NCBI GenBank assembly: GCA_932294295.1
Contig: OW028580.1
Coordinates: 24,166,975 to 24,230,974 of the forward strand
DNA: 64,000 bases
Origin: Alitta virens
Taxonomy: Eukaryota; Annelida; Polychaeta; Phyllodocida; Nereididae
Reading direction: 5' to 3'
Shown here one piece after another: positions 12,392 to 23,791 of this stretch; position 1 is the first letter of the stretch; every line of letters starts with the position of its first letter. The notes beneath the pieces were generated by a model. The model did no database searches, was not told the origin of the DNA, and saw only the letters and a program-made list of their open reading frames with translations. Position numbers and translations under genes: made by a program.

Positions 12392-12642
12392 TCATTTGGT
12401 TTCAACATAGTCAACGACATTATCTACTTTATGAACAGTCCGCAAGTGCCTAAATACATGACTCTTATCATTGAAAGTCCTCTGACAGACTTTGCAAGAA
12501 AATGGCCTTTCTCCAGTGTGGACTCTCATGTGTTTCTCTAAGTCACTTTTGCCATTACTCATCTTGCCACATAGATAGCACTGCCATTTGACTTGAGGAC
12601 CCGACTTGTCAACAAATGATCCATATTCTTCCATCTGCTGAC
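12392..12642 (-). CDS. Z15: two-finger C2H2 terminal exon
   Basis: 82 residues, opening QQMEEYGS. Fingers at 21-41 (helix G,S,D,K) and 49-70 (D,S,H,R), tail KVDNVVDYVETK. Groups with Z17, Z19 and Z21 (opening xQM plus a YGS-like stretch). AATAAA on the minus strand at 12122-12127. The 11833-12391 gap is plain. Confidence 0.9.
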
Positions 12643-12917
12643 CTGAAGAATACCAAGCGTTCAGTTTAATATACTTGGAACCAAAATTTCATGAGATGTT
12701 TATATCACTCAAACCATTAAAACACTGGAGATGACATGCAGCATAACCACTGACCAAATTCGCAAGCATAACCCACCTTCGCATATCTCACCATTTCAAT
12801 AAAACAGAAATGCAAAAGAATATACTAAAATAACTCCAAAATACTTTACTTCAAAAGCTATTGATGCTGAATTCTTAGAATTTCTTTACTCAGCAGCACT
12901 TTCCCGCAATATTTATT

Positions 12918-13099
12918 TCATTGTGTCTGTAAATCGTTGTCCACACTTAAAGCTTCGAGACATATTTTGCAAAAGAATGGTTTCCAGTGTGGACTCTCAC
13001 ATACTTCTTCATATTTCATAGTCATATTTACTAATGCTAATCTTGCACATGCATTTGAACTTAAATGCCCTCCACGCCATCTGAATGTAAAGACGCCAC
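12918..13099 (-). pseudogene. Z16: decayed two-finger exon
   Basis: Homology to neighbours is clear at the DNA level (a TGGACTCTCAC block and the FFCKIC start of finger 2) but the fingers are destroyed. Finger 1 keeps one Cys (NACAR) and has a frameshift: the KYVRVHTG-like stretch is in another frame from FCKICLE. Finger 2 loses its histidines, ending NDLQTQ and stop. The acceptor TTGCATAG is poor in pyrimidines. AATAAA on the minus strand at 12912-12917 sits just past the stop and could serve Z17. A relic rather than a working exon. Confidence 0.75.
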
Positions 13100-13281
13100 C
13101 TATGCAACAATGTACAATGTAACAATTATAATTCCATTTAAAACTATAAAACCCATTCAGCATAATCAACATACTCGATAGACTATAGAATATACCAATG
13201 ACCTTGAAACTTATGTTTCGGAAAATAACAAAATGTAATGTTCATTTCGTGCGCACATATTTAGCAACATTTAGCAACATT

Positions 13282-13502
13282 TTATACATTATGAACAGTC
13301 CGCAAGTGCCTGAATAAGCGACTTTTATCATTGAAAGTCATCTGACAGACTTGGCAAGTATATGGTCTTTCTCCAGTGTGGACTCTCATGTGTTTCACTA
13401 AGTCACTTTTACGATTACTCAACTTGCCACATTGATAGCATTGCCATTTATCTTGTGGATGCAACTCGTTAACATCTGATCCAAATCCTCCCATTTGCAG
13501 AC
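13282..13502 (-). CDS. Z17: two-finger C2H2 terminal exon with shortened tail
   Basis: 72 residues, opening LQMGGFGS. Fingers at 21-41 (helix R,S,D,K) and 49-70 (D,S,R,R) are complete. The protein then stops after VHNV, because TAA arises where sister exons read on into DNVADYV. The bases below the stop contain a short direct repeat (ATGTTGCTAA twice), and the lost tail (AKYVRTK-like) is still readable after it. Binding should be intact and the tail lost. Confidence 0.88.
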
Positions 13503-13977
13503 CTGAAGAATAATAGCATGCATTCAGTTTAATAAAGCTTCATAAGACGCTTGTACCATTCATAATATCAAAATCAACATACTGAACATTCATATCATCT
13601 ATTTCATGACATGTGACATGACCAACAACCAACCTCAAATGCTATATCCACTCCTAATACAGGCTACAAATGATTTAAAATAAAATATTTTAAATCAAAA
13701 ACTTAATAACAGAACAGCATAATGATGCCCTTTTCTCGGATTAGCTGACGCAAAAATATCCAATATGGAAGTTCTATATTTAGCAACATAGTCTGATGAA
13801 GTTCTTTGCAGTTCCTAACACAAAAGGCAGAATGCCACAGGCCAAAATATTTCTCTTTTGTGCTGAGAAAACCCATCTTTGTGAAAGTGTGAATTAAATC
13901 CTTAAGGAATAGTCCCCATAATGTAGTTAAATAGAAATCTACTGTAACCACTTTCATTAAATGGTTGAAGATGTCCA

Positions 13978-14234
13978 TCAATAAACATTATCTCCTTCAG
14001 TGTGCACATATTCAGAAACATTCTCCACTTTATGGATGCTTCTCAAATGCCTATTAATGTGGCTTTTAACAGTGAAAGTCTTCTGACACACTTTGCAAGT
14101 AAATGGTCTCTCTCCTGTGTGGACTCTAATGTGCCTTTCCATGTCACATTTACTACCACTTATCTTGCCACAGAGAGAACATAGCCATTTCGATTGAGCA
14201 CTTTGCATTTTGCCACTGGATCCCATCCATGTAT
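13978..14234 (-). CDS. Z18: two-finger C2H2 terminal exon
   Basis: 84 residues, opening TWMGSSGKM, closest to Z14. Fingers at 18-38 (helix S,C,D,R) and 46-67 (V,S,H,R). Tail KVENVSEYVHTEGDNVY. No clear AATAAA in the 13503-13977 gap. The flanks of Z14 and Z18 also resemble each other (ATCTGAAGAGAAAAAATATT at the acceptor side), so exon and intron were copied together. Confidence 0.9.
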
Positions 14235-14770
14235 CTGAAGAGAAAAAATATTACTCTCTCTTGAGATTTCAAACAAAGCCTTTTACTTAAGGATTAACAC
14301 AAAACTCAACCAGAGGAACACTTAATATTTGAATTTCACTCAAAGATGGCCCTATAGACAATGTAACAATGCAAAGGAGACAATATTCTGCTAGCTCATC
14401 CACTGGTAACCACAAGGGTCAGCTGCATCGAGTGCTTAGTAACTGTATTGACTGTGGTAGGAGTATGGAATGAAACCATCAAGAGACAATAGTCTACAGT
14501 GAGAATTTTTTTTATTTCAAACATAAAACTACATGTGAAACATTAGAAACGGTTAAGGGGTATTGAACGATGTATGAATAAAAAAAACCATACGTCAATA
14601 CCGGTCACCCGAACAATACCTCCAAACTTTAACTATAATCCTACTTAAAAACAAATTTTCCTTGAAAATAGCACATATCACATAACATTAAACCCCATGG
14701 ATACTTCAATCACAGCATACACTATACCATACCAACAATTTGTAAACTAAGTAATGAAAGCAATGGTTAC

Positions 14771-15021
14771 TCATTTGGTGTGTACATAGTCAGCAACATT
14801 CTCCACTTTATGAATTGTCCGCAAATGCCTAAATATGTGACTCTTATCATTAAAAGTCCTCTGACAGACTTTGCAAGAATACGGTCTTTCTCCAGTGTGG
14901 ACTCTCATGTGTTTCTCTAAGTTAGCTCTATTGCTGTTCATCTTGCCACAGAGACAGCATTGCCATTTTGTTTGAGGATGAAACTCGCAAACACGTGATC
15001 CATATTGTCCCATCTGCAGAC
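14771..15021 (-). CDS. Z19: two-finger C2H2 terminal exon
   Basis: 82 residues, opening LQMGQYGS. Fingers at 21-41 (helix N,A,N,K) and 49-70 (D,S,H,R), tail KVENVADYVHTK. Second finger shared with Z15. AATAAA on the minus strand at 14511-14516. The 14235-14770 gap is plain intron/UTR. Confidence 0.9.
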
Positions 15022-15531
15022 CTGAAGAAAACCAATCATTCCGTTTAATATACTTGGAACCAATACTTCAATTGCCAGTACATCATTCAAAATTAACATA
15101 CTGATGATTCATATCGACAACTTAATGGCATTTTCCACTTTATTTCAAATCCATGTTCCAGTTCAATATGTGTGATGAGGTTGAGCTTTAACTAAGTATT
15201 TTTTTTATCGTAATTTTTTTGATCGAAGTAAACACTTTTAATAAAAACATAGAGAATTTCTGATGATATTCGAACCAACAACTGCGATACTGAACACCAG
15301 CGAATGATGTTGAATTTCTAATAATTCAATCCTCTTTGAACCATATTTGCACAAGTTTCTCATGTACAAAATATTTTCCATGAATCTGAATATCTCCTGT
15401 AGGTCCCTGATGAGCGCAAACACATGGGGTCCACAATGCTACTCTGCTGGGTATTGAGTCTATCAATGTCATATATTGTCATATATGTCAATTGTTGATG
15501 AGTTACGATGTTATCTGCCCCCAAGATTAAC

Positions 15532-15785
15532 TCATTCAGCAGCCAGCAGATGCTCAGCGCCATTGACAATGTTATGAATTCCTCGCAAGTGTCTGAAAAG
15601 GCTGCTTTTATCATTGAATGCCTTTCGACACAATTTGCAGGAGAATGGCCTTTCTCCAGTGTGAACTCTCATGTGCTTCTGGATGTTGCTTTTATTGACA
15701 CTTATCCTACCACAAAGCAAGCACTGCCATCTTTTAGAAGTTCCATCCTGCCGTAAAAGTGCTCGCAGTCCGGCAATAGAGGAAC
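15532..15785 (-). CDS. Z20: two-finger C2H2 terminal exon
   Basis: 83 residues, opening SSIAGLRALL. Fingers at 21-41 (helix N,S,N,K) and 49-70 (D,S,S,R). Tail NIVNGAEHLLAAE is diverged. The opening resembles that of Z22 (GIRATIL), suggesting shared ancestry. AATAAA on the minus strand at 15139-15144. The 15022-15531 gap carries no other gene. Confidence 0.9.
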
Positions 15786-16469
15786 CTGAAGATAAATCAG
15801 TGAATGGAATTAACCTTCCATGAATAATTACCAAGCACTAATTGAGGACCTAAGGAAAACGATTAGGTCACAACTTAAGTAAAAAAAATAAAAGGTCAAA
15901 ATCTTTCTTCACAAGGATATACAAGGATCGATGACATAGATACACCACTCATTCACATCTTGAAGTATTTCGCGTGCCCCAGTAACAGACACACAATATC
16001 AGGCATCTAAGTTCCCAATTTGATATCCCCTGCGAGAGGAGAGCAAACGATTCAGTTTAAATCAGTGATGAAGTACAGTTTAACAACTGCATATTCATTA
16101 GTTTTACAACAGACAACCCAAGAGCCTAAATATAATGCTTTCACTTGAAATCCATGTTCCCAGTTCAGAATATTCACACAGTTTATGAAGCGGCTAAACT
16201 TGAATAATGTTTGTAGTTCATGTGCAAAATTAGTTTCATGTAATGACAACATCCACTAAAATCTCCACCATTAATGTCACATGACAAGATGAACATTTAT
16301 GTGGATCTTGCAGATGCCTGAATCCAGTTCAACATGAAAAAAAATACTAATTGAAGTTTCTAACAAGGTCTAAATATAGCATAGGAGTATTGCAAGTCCT
16401 GCACTACTGCTTAGTCTTTAGATTCAGACAAGCAAATAATTGTAAGTTATTGGTGTGAAAACTATATTA

Positions 16470-16720
16470 TTAATTTGTCAGCACATATTCAGCACAACTG
16501 TCCACTTTATGAATTTTACGTAAATGTCTGAAAATGCTGCTTCTGTCATTGAAAGTCTTTCGACACACTTTGCAAGTATAAGGTCTTTCTCCAGTGTGGA
16601 CTCTCATGTGTTTCTCTAAGTTACATTTATTAGAGCTTCTCTTGCCGCAGAGATAGCATTGCCATTTTATTTCTGGAAGAGACTGGTTAACATCCGATCG
16701 GTAACGTCCCATCTGTGGAC
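16470..16720 (-). CDS. Z21: two-finger C2H2 terminal exon
   Basis: 82 residues, opening PQMGRYRS. Fingers at 21-41 (helix N,C,N,K) and 49-70 (D,S,S,R), tail KVDSCAEYVLTN. No AATAAA seen in 15786-16469, which is otherwise featureless. Confidence 0.9.
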
Positions 16721-16980
16721 CTGAAGAAAACCAAGGATGAAATTTTAGATAACACTTCCTACAATATCAGCAGCAATTGAATGTCTATATTAATTCACTA
16801 AGGATTACCTTCATCGTAACTGATTTTTGAGATCGCCAGATGGAAACAAGGCAACTAGTGTGACAAATTCAGTCCTACAACTGAGGCTATTCCAACTGAG
16901 AAACCAACATCGTAACCTTAACCATCTTTATTCAAATCTATGTACCATGCTCATGCAAAACTTCAATCTGCAGAGTTTAT

Positions 16981-17120
16981 ATATGATTCTATATACAAAG
17001 TATTGACACTAATTAGTTTTACTTTACACTATAATTTATTCTGCACTATTATATGATTCTATATAAACAGTATTGACACTAATTACTTTGACTCGACATA
17101 CTAATTTATTCTACACTATC
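16981..17120. repeat. 70-bp tandem duplication
   Basis: Two adjacent copies with a period of exactly 70 bases (16981-17050 and 17051-17120), both starting ATATGATTCTATATA and sharing TATTGACACTAATTA. It lies in the 1.2-kb gap between Z21 and Z22, the longest gap in this part of the array. Noncoding, and it also duplicates a minus-strand AATAAA (17035-17040 and about 17105). Confidence 0.85.
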
Positions 17121-17888
17121 ATATATACACATTATCACTGCTCGTATTTTCATGTGAAGACTGTGAAGAGAATCTGGCAGAATTCTAAGCAATAAAAGTT
17201 GATAATATAAATAAATATATGTACAACACAACATTGAATGACTCTAATCTTCTAAGAACTCCATCCAATTAAAATCTTGAAGACAAATTCAAATTAGCAT
17301 CTGGCTTACAGCAGCAATACATATCATACTTTGAATCGCGCATTAGCCTGATGTCTCCATTATATTAAGTCTATCTGCTGAATGCCTTCATTAAATTAAA
17401 CACGTTAAACTCAATGACGTCATTAACCACAACACTACTACAATGTTGAGTAATAAATTGTCATTATTGTTATGTCATAATGTAACATTTGTCAAAAAAA
17501 TTAACTTAAGTATGTCGTCCAATACCATCTTCGACACACTTTTTTCAAATTAGTATCTGGCTCAACTGCAACAATATATTACAATTTCATGAATTTGCCA
17601 AATGCCTTCATTAAACAAAGTTGCATTTGCTGAATGACCTTATTAATCAAGCAAATCGTTAAATTCATTAGTGTTGCATTGACCACAGCACTAAGTACTA
17701 CATTGCTGGGTATTAAACTCATATTGACGTATATTACACTGTCAAAAATAATCTCATTCGCATTTGCCCGCTGCCTTCATTAAATAAAACCACTCAATGA
17801 CTCTTCCTAAGGTCCATAAATTACAGCATTACTAAACTGCTGGGTATTAAATTCACATTGACATGTTTTGCACTGTCTAAATATGAAC

Positions 17889-18163
17889 TCAGTCTGTCTT
17901 CACTTTATCAGGACTTTCAGTCTGCACATATTCCGCACTATTTTCCACTTTATGAATTGCACGCAGGTGTCTGGCAAGGCTGCTTCTATCATTGAAAGCT
18001 TTTTGACACAATTTGCAAGAGAATGGTTTCTCTCCAGTGTGGATTCTTAGGTGCCTCTCAAATTTGCTTTTACTGCCAGTTATCTTGCCACAGAGTGTGC
18101 ACAGCCAGCCCTTTCGAACCCCATCCTGCAGGATAGTTGCTCGTATTCCGCCAATCTTGAAAT
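17889..18163 (-). CDS. Z22: two-finger C2H2 terminal exon
   Basis: 90 residues with no ATG ahead of the fingers. Opens FKIGGIRA. Fingers at 21-41 (helix S,S,K,R, Phe at helix position 4) and 49-70 (D,S,S,R), linker HTGEKPF. Tail KVENSAEYVQTE extends to PDKVKTD. All zinc ligands present. AATAAA candidates on the minus strand at 17035-17040 and 16927-16932 are far from the stop. Confidence 0.9.
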
Positions 18164-19046
18164 CTGAAGAAAATCAATGAATGGCATTAAACTCAAGCGA
18201 ACTGATGGCACCTCATCCAAATTCTATTCAACCTCATAACCATTCATGCTTTTGTCAGTGGAAACCACACAAGTCAGGATTATCTGTACGCTGGATATGA
18301 CAGTTTATGCGGAATGAGGAGTAAAAACGAGAAAAACTTTTCAGTTCACATAGACATATTTTAATTTGTACCAAGAACAGGTAAAAAGATGTCTCCAGTT
18401 AATATAATTTTATATAAAAATAGTGACGTCACGACAAAATCGTACATTGAAAACCCAGGCACCCAAGTTTAAAAATAACTACACACCATGCCGTTTAGGA
18501 CTTACGTTGCTTGCTTGCAATATCAATCAAATTCAAACAACAACTTTCGTTAAAAAGCTAGTGCTATAATATGGCTACAGCTCGGACAATAATTTAAAAG
18601 TTAATGCAACAACTGAGAATATTTTATCACGTCAGTAAACGACATCTGAAGAATCTTTTAAAGTTCATAACTGGCACAAAGTCACATTAGGCATAGAGCT
18701 GCAAAAAAACCAAGTTGTGCACCAACTCAGAATCTTTGCTAACGTCAGTAAACAACATCTGACAATCTTTAAAGTTCAAAACTGGCACACAGCCATATTT
18801 AAAAATAAAAGCTCCTGCAAGAACCTATGATTCAGCATCTTTTCTAATGTAAATAAACAACACCTGACCATCTTTTTGGTCAAAACTTGCATGAAAAATA
18901 AGTTCCATAACAACTAAGTTTTATAATAAAAGTGAACTGCAGCTGACAATCTCTCTGTACAAAACTCGCACATACATTTTGACATACGTCAACTATATAT
19001 GAAGCATATCTATTTCCGACCTTCACCATTTCTTCATTCTTACAAA

Positions 19047-19297
19047 TCACTTTGATTGCACGTAATCAGAAACATTCAGGATTTTATGAATGTTCCTCAA
19101 GTGACCATAAACAGCGTCTTTTCGAGCAAACAACTTTTGACACACTTTGCATGAAAACGGTTTTTCTCCAGTGTGAACTCGCATGTGCCTCTGCAATTGT
19201 TGCTTAGTCATACTAACATTGCCGCAAAAGATGCACTGTAAGCTCTCAATAGAGCAGTCTTGAATCAAATTTGCTGCATGGTTGCCAGTCCTGGTAT
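19047..19297 (-). CDS. Z23: two-finger C2H2 terminal exon
   Basis: 82 residues, opening TRTGNHAANLIQDC. Fingers at 21-41 (helix T,Q,Q,R) and 49-70 (R,D,A,G), linker HTGEKPF, tail KILNVSDYVQSK. First of a distinct subgroup (Z23-Z27) marked by LIQD before finger 1 and an RKD second helix. The 18164-19046 gap below is mostly the degenerate repeat. Confidence 0.9.
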
Positions 19298-20075
19298 CTG
19301 AAGAAAACCAAACAATTTTGCATTGAGCTTCTTTAACTTGAAATGTATTTTACTGCTTAAAATTAAAGCTATAACTGACATAGATCTCTGCATGGGCGTT
19401 ATCGGGCATGGCGTACTAAAAACAATAGGGCACCAAGATATGTGGAAATAGGCCTCAGAATTTTTTTACCAAATTTTTCATACCATTATGCATGTAATCA
19501 ATCGCAAAAAATTTGCCATTATTTTTTTTCCAACTCACTGAGAAATGTACAACGTAGTGCGTTAGTTCCACCAATTAAAAAGATTCCAACCCAAAAAGCC
19601 ATATGTCGAAAACTTTATTTTACACATTAAATATATATCATTTTGACATTCTGAATCTATTGTGTTAATGCTACTGGTCTGAAGCTTAGCCAGTCATGTA
19701 ACAACTGAGTATCTGTTTTAATGGCAACGGACAGCAGCTGACAATCTCAAAACAGTTACAAACTGGCACATAGTCGCATGAAAACAATCTCATGCAACAA
19801 CTAATCTATCATTCAGCATCATTTCTAATAAAATAAAACTATAGCTCAGAGAATCTCTAAAGTTCATAACTGGTATATAGCTGCAGAAAAGCAAAATAAT
19901 GTAACAGCTGACCAATGATTCAGCATCTTCTCTAATGTCAGTAAACTAAAACTGAGAATCTTCTAGTTCAAAAATGGCACATGGCCTGGTTTCTAGCCTG
20001 ATTCCCATAGAAACTGAAGTCACATAGCCTGTACATTTTGACAAATATAATGTGCATTTCTGACCTGCTTACAAA

Positions 20076-20317
20076 TCAATTTGATTGCACGTAATCAGAA
20101 ACATTCTGGAGGATATTATGAATTTTCCTCAAGTGATCATAAAGAGTATCCTTTCGAGAGAACGGCCTCTGACACACTTTGCATGAAAACGGTTTTTCTC
20201 CAGTGTGGACTCGCATGTGCCTCCTAAAGTTTTGCTTATTGCCACTGACGAGGCCGCAAAAGCTGCACTGCAAGTTATCTTGAATCAAACTTGCATCTGA
20301 TCTGCCCATCCAGGAAT
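20076..20317 (-). CDS. Z24: two-finger C2H2 terminal exon
   Basis: 79 residues, opening SWMGRSDASLIQDN. It lacks four residues found before finger 1 in its sisters. Fingers at 17-37 (helix N,Q,N,R; Phe at helix position 4) and 45-66 (R,D,T,D), tail NILQNVSDYVQSN with one extra residue. AATAAA on the minus strand at 19614-19619. Confidence 0.9.
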
Positions 20318-20499
20318 CTGAAGAAAACCAACAAAATTTATAGTTGAGCTTCTCATAATTGCAACCGAACGAACTGCTTGAATTATCAAATTATGCTGCT
20401 TGCAGTTAAAACGCAATACTCCTGCCAACGAAGTTATCTAACCACTGCCATAACATGGCCATTGCAAAACCTTCAGATGTGGCTGACTTCAATCATCTA

Positions 20500-20705
20500 T
20501 TTGTTTCCCTTACTCAAGGTGGCATCCCCATAAGCGCTATGTCATATAGCTTGGGGATGTCTCCCGCCCACCCATTTATATTTAATTAATTTTTTTCCTC
20601 TGTATTTTAAATATTTGTACTGTAGCATGTGTGATTGTGTGTGTATAAAGGTTTGCCGTTATTTCTCTGTACATGTGTATAATTAGGTCAAATAAACTAC
20701 CAATC
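20500..20705 (+). mobile_element. Possible retroelement 3' end
   Basis: A segment unlike the surrounding repeat: a GC-richer part (GGTGGCATCCCCATAAG to GGGGATGTCTCCCGCCCACC) followed by a T-rich trailer and AATAAA on the plus strand at 20691-20696. It interrupts the repeat family between Z24 and Z25. The layout suits the tail of a non-LTR retrotransposon, but no reverse transcriptase reading frame is present here, so this is a guess from composition. Confidence 0.35.
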
Positions 20706-21196
20706 AAGCAATCTACAGCTATCAACATGTCCCTAATTCAATGATTCAGCATCTTTTTCCATGCAACAACTGACCTAAGATTCAGCATCTTTTGTAATAA
20801 AAGTAAACTAGAGCTGACAATCTTTCAGTTCAAAACTGGCACATAGTCACATGAAAACAAAGTCTACGATTCAACATCCTGCCTAATAATGTAAGCAACA
20901 GTTCAGACACTCATCTAGTCCAAAAATGGCATAAACATCTGACAATCTTAGAGTTTAAAACTGCAACATAGCTGCATAAAAAAAATTAAGGTCAACAACT
21001 AACCTCATTTGTAAGACAAGTAAACTACAGCTCTGACAACTGCTATGTTCATATATTGTTATTGTTTAATGCCTCATCAGCACCTGATTGGGCTATGTAA
21101 TTTTCAAAACTGGCACATAGCCGCATTAATACGAAGGTCTAACAGCCCAAACCACACGTTATTTCCCACCCTCACTTATTTCCTCATGCTTACAAA

Positions 21197-21447
21197 TCAT
21201 TCTGATTGCACGTAACCAGAAACATTCTGGATTTTATGAAGTTTCCTCAAGTGATCATAAACAGTGTCTTTTCGTGCGAACCGCCTCTGACACACTTTGC
21301 ACGAAAATGGTTTTTCTCCAGTGTGGACTCGCATGTGTCTCTGCAATTTATTCTTATTGGCACTAACAACGCCACAAAAGATGCACTGCAAGCTATCTGT
21401 AGAGCAATCTTGAATCAAACTTCCATCAGAGTTGCCAGTCCAGGTAC
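21197..21447 (-). CDS. Z25: two-finger C2H2 terminal exon
   Basis: 82 residues, opening TWTGNSDGSLIQDC. Fingers at 21-41 (helix N,N,K,R) and 49-70 (R,D,T,D). Tail KIQNVSGYVQSE has Gly for the conserved acidic residue. Upstream intron shares a GGCATGGCGTACC block with that of Z23 (near 19410 and 21570), so flanks were duplicated with the exon. Confidence 0.9.
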
Positions 21448-21589
21448 CTGAAGAAAACCAACAAATTTGTCATTGAGCTTCTTAAACTTTATTAAACTTC
21501 TTGAAGTTAAAGCTGTAACTGACATGAGTTCCAGATAGGTCCCCACTTGGGCATGCTTGGGCATGTTTTGGCATGGCGTACCAAAACAA

Positions 21590-21860
21590 TAGGGCACCTG
21601 AATTCAGCAGGACATAAGTCTTTCCTCTCCTCTTCTTACTCATTTTGCTTTTCAGACACAGTTGGTAATAACTAACTGATTCCATAAATATAACTTTCTC
21701 AGAAAAATGACAAACATCAACTAAATGATAAAGTGTCAAATATACATTAAAATGCACTAAAAATACTGCTGCTTGGATGCACTTTGCTTCAGCCAATCAA
21801 AGCCAAGGGCGGGAACTTTTTCAGCCAATAGAATTGCAGTATTCTGTTTTAGCCACCTGA
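21590..21860. repeat. Dispersed repeat, copy 2
   Basis: Second copy of the repeat at 2330-2620, here between Z25 and Z26. It contains two CCAAT words and a GGGCGGG between them (about 21795-21830), a promoter-like combination, though both may be chance within the repeat. Confidence 0.6.
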
Positions 21861-22312
21861 TGGAAATACAGAGAACCTTCCGTGAAAATCCACTTTTGTT
21901 TGACCCATATACAAAAAAAAAAGAAAGTCTTCAGTTTCATTTGACATCAGGCGTAGCGCAGTGCCAAGCCCAGATGGTCTAGCTGGAATACCATGAAACG
22001 GACCAAAACCAACCAAAAAACAGACATGGCTCTTAAATCAATAATCTCCTCCTTGAAGTAATGTTTTATATCAACATGTGTGTAACCAATATAATTGGAA
22101 AAATCAGGCCAACCAACTGAGAAATGTACAACGTAGTGCAGTAATTAAAGCACCCAATTGAATAGATTCACACTCAAGGATGCTACAAACTTTATGTTAC
22201 ACATTACATGATAAAAATCCTTTTTACATTCTGAATCTATTGTGTCAATGCCTAGCCAGTCATGTAACAACTGAATATATTTTCTTATGTTATTAAACTA
22301 CAGCTGATAATC

Positions 22313-22472
22313 TTACACACTTTGCACAAAAACGGTTTTTCTCCTGTATGGACTCGCTTTTGCCTCTCAAAGCATTGCTTATTGACACTAACACTGCCGC
22401 ACAAGATTCATGGCTAACTATCAGTACAGCAATCTTGAATCAAACATGCATCTGATTTGTCTGTCCAGGAGT
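22313..22472 (-). pseudogene. Z26: decayed zinc-finger exon
   Basis: A relic of the Z23-Z27 subgroup. Opening SWTDKSDACLIQDC is readable, but two in-frame stops follow before ILCGS. The first Cys of finger 1 is lost and its first histidine is replaced (RQKRVH for RHMRVH). Finger 2 keeps only CKVC before homology ends near 22313 in the flanking repeat. Acceptor ACTATAG is also weak. It lies between Z25 and Z27, each of which is intact. Confidence 0.85.
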
Positions 22473-23200
22473 CTATAGTACTGTCTATAGGAATAGCATT
22501 AACTTGGAATTATGAAAAGAGTTCACCGATAATACAATTTAAAACCATGCAACTTCAGCATCTTCTGCAGTGCAGTGAACTACAGCAAATAATCTTTAAG
22601 TTCAAACTGGTACATACATATACGATTAGTCGCATAAAAACAGAGTCATGTAACAACAGGGCCATTTTGAAAGAGACCTGTTGCTCAAAATGTTTTTCTA
22701 CCCTGTATAAATGTTTCAATAAACAAATAACTAACTGGGAACCCAGCATCTTATGAATAGTAAACTAACGCTCTGACAATCATTTAATCCAAAAATTGCA
22801 CATAGATGCTAAAAAAACGAAGTCATTTCACAACTGAGCAATGGAGTGAGCATCTTTTCTAATGTCAGTTAACAACAGTTGACAATCTAAAAACAGCTCA
22901 AGGGTGGCACATAGCTGCATAAAAACAAATTAAGGTCATGAAACAACTAACCGATGATTCAGCACCATTTCTGATGTCAGGTGAAGGTGACAATCTTTCA
23001 GATCAAAACAGGTATAAAAACAAAGTCACGTGACAAGTATTAGTTGTAATTAAAGTAAACTACAGCAGATAATCTATTAGTTCAAAACTGGCACATGGCT
23101 GTACAGAAACCAAGGTAACACAGCCTGTACATTTTTTACATAAATGAACAAAATGAAAAATGTCTATTCACACCTTCACCAATTTCTACATGCTTACAAA

Positions 23201-23451
23201 TCAGTTAACATGCAAATAATCAGAAACATTCTGGATTTTATGACGTTTTCTCAAGTGACTATAAACTGCGTCTTTTCGAGAGAAGTGCTTTTGACACACT
23301 TTGCATGAAAACGGTTTTTCTCCAGTGTGGACTCGTATGTGCCTCCGCAAGTCACGCTTAGTGGCACTAAGGAAGCCACACAAGATGCACTGTAAGCTAT
23401 TTGCAGAACAATCTTGAATCAAACTTGCATCTGGTCCGCCAGTCCAGGTAT
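23201..23451 (-). CDS. Z27: two-finger C2H2 terminal exon
   Basis: 82 residues, opening TWTGGPDASLIQDC. Fingers at 21-41 (helix T,R,D,R) and 49-70 (R,D,A,S; second ligand pair HLRKRH). Tail KIQNVSDYLHVN. No AATAAA in the 22473-23200 gap, which consists of the degenerate repeat. Confidence 0.9.
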
Positions 23452-23791
23452 CTGAAGAAAACCAACAAATTTTGTGTTGAGATTCTAAAACAAAAATGGC
23501 AACTTACGAATCAGCATAGACGTAAACATTTCCAACTCGCTGGGAAATGCATGACGAAGTGGGTTAATTAGCAATCAAATTTCCACTCATTCAAAAGATT
23601 CGCACTCAAAAAGCAAGATGATGATGCAAACTTTATTTTACATAACTTATATATCCTCTCTTTACATTCTGAATCTACTGTTTGAACGCTAAACGGTGTG
23701 AAGCTTAGCCAGCTCATACGACCAGCTGCCAAACGATATTCAAATAAGCATTTTATTTTTATTTAGCTGTCGCCAATCAGCAGGTTTTTCT

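Larger units (their letters stand above)
18640..23110. repeat. Degenerate repeat family around Z23-Z28
   Basis: At least fifteen diverged copies of a unit with the core CTGACAATCTTT followed by AGTTCAAAACTGGCACATAG and often a CATGTAACAACTGA stretch and an ATTCAGCATCTTTTCTAATG stretch. Clear copies are near 18650, 18750, 18850, 19735, 19850, 19940, 20810, 21110, 22580, 22870 and 23060. They fill the gaps between exons Z23-Z28 but avoid the exons. Spacing is roughly 90-110 bases where copies are adjacent. Looks like an old tandem repeat split up by exon duplication. No coding potential. Confidence 0.75.

Noticed and set aside
15285..15320. B-box-like GGTTCGAATA on the minus strand
   Set aside because: No A box at the right distance.
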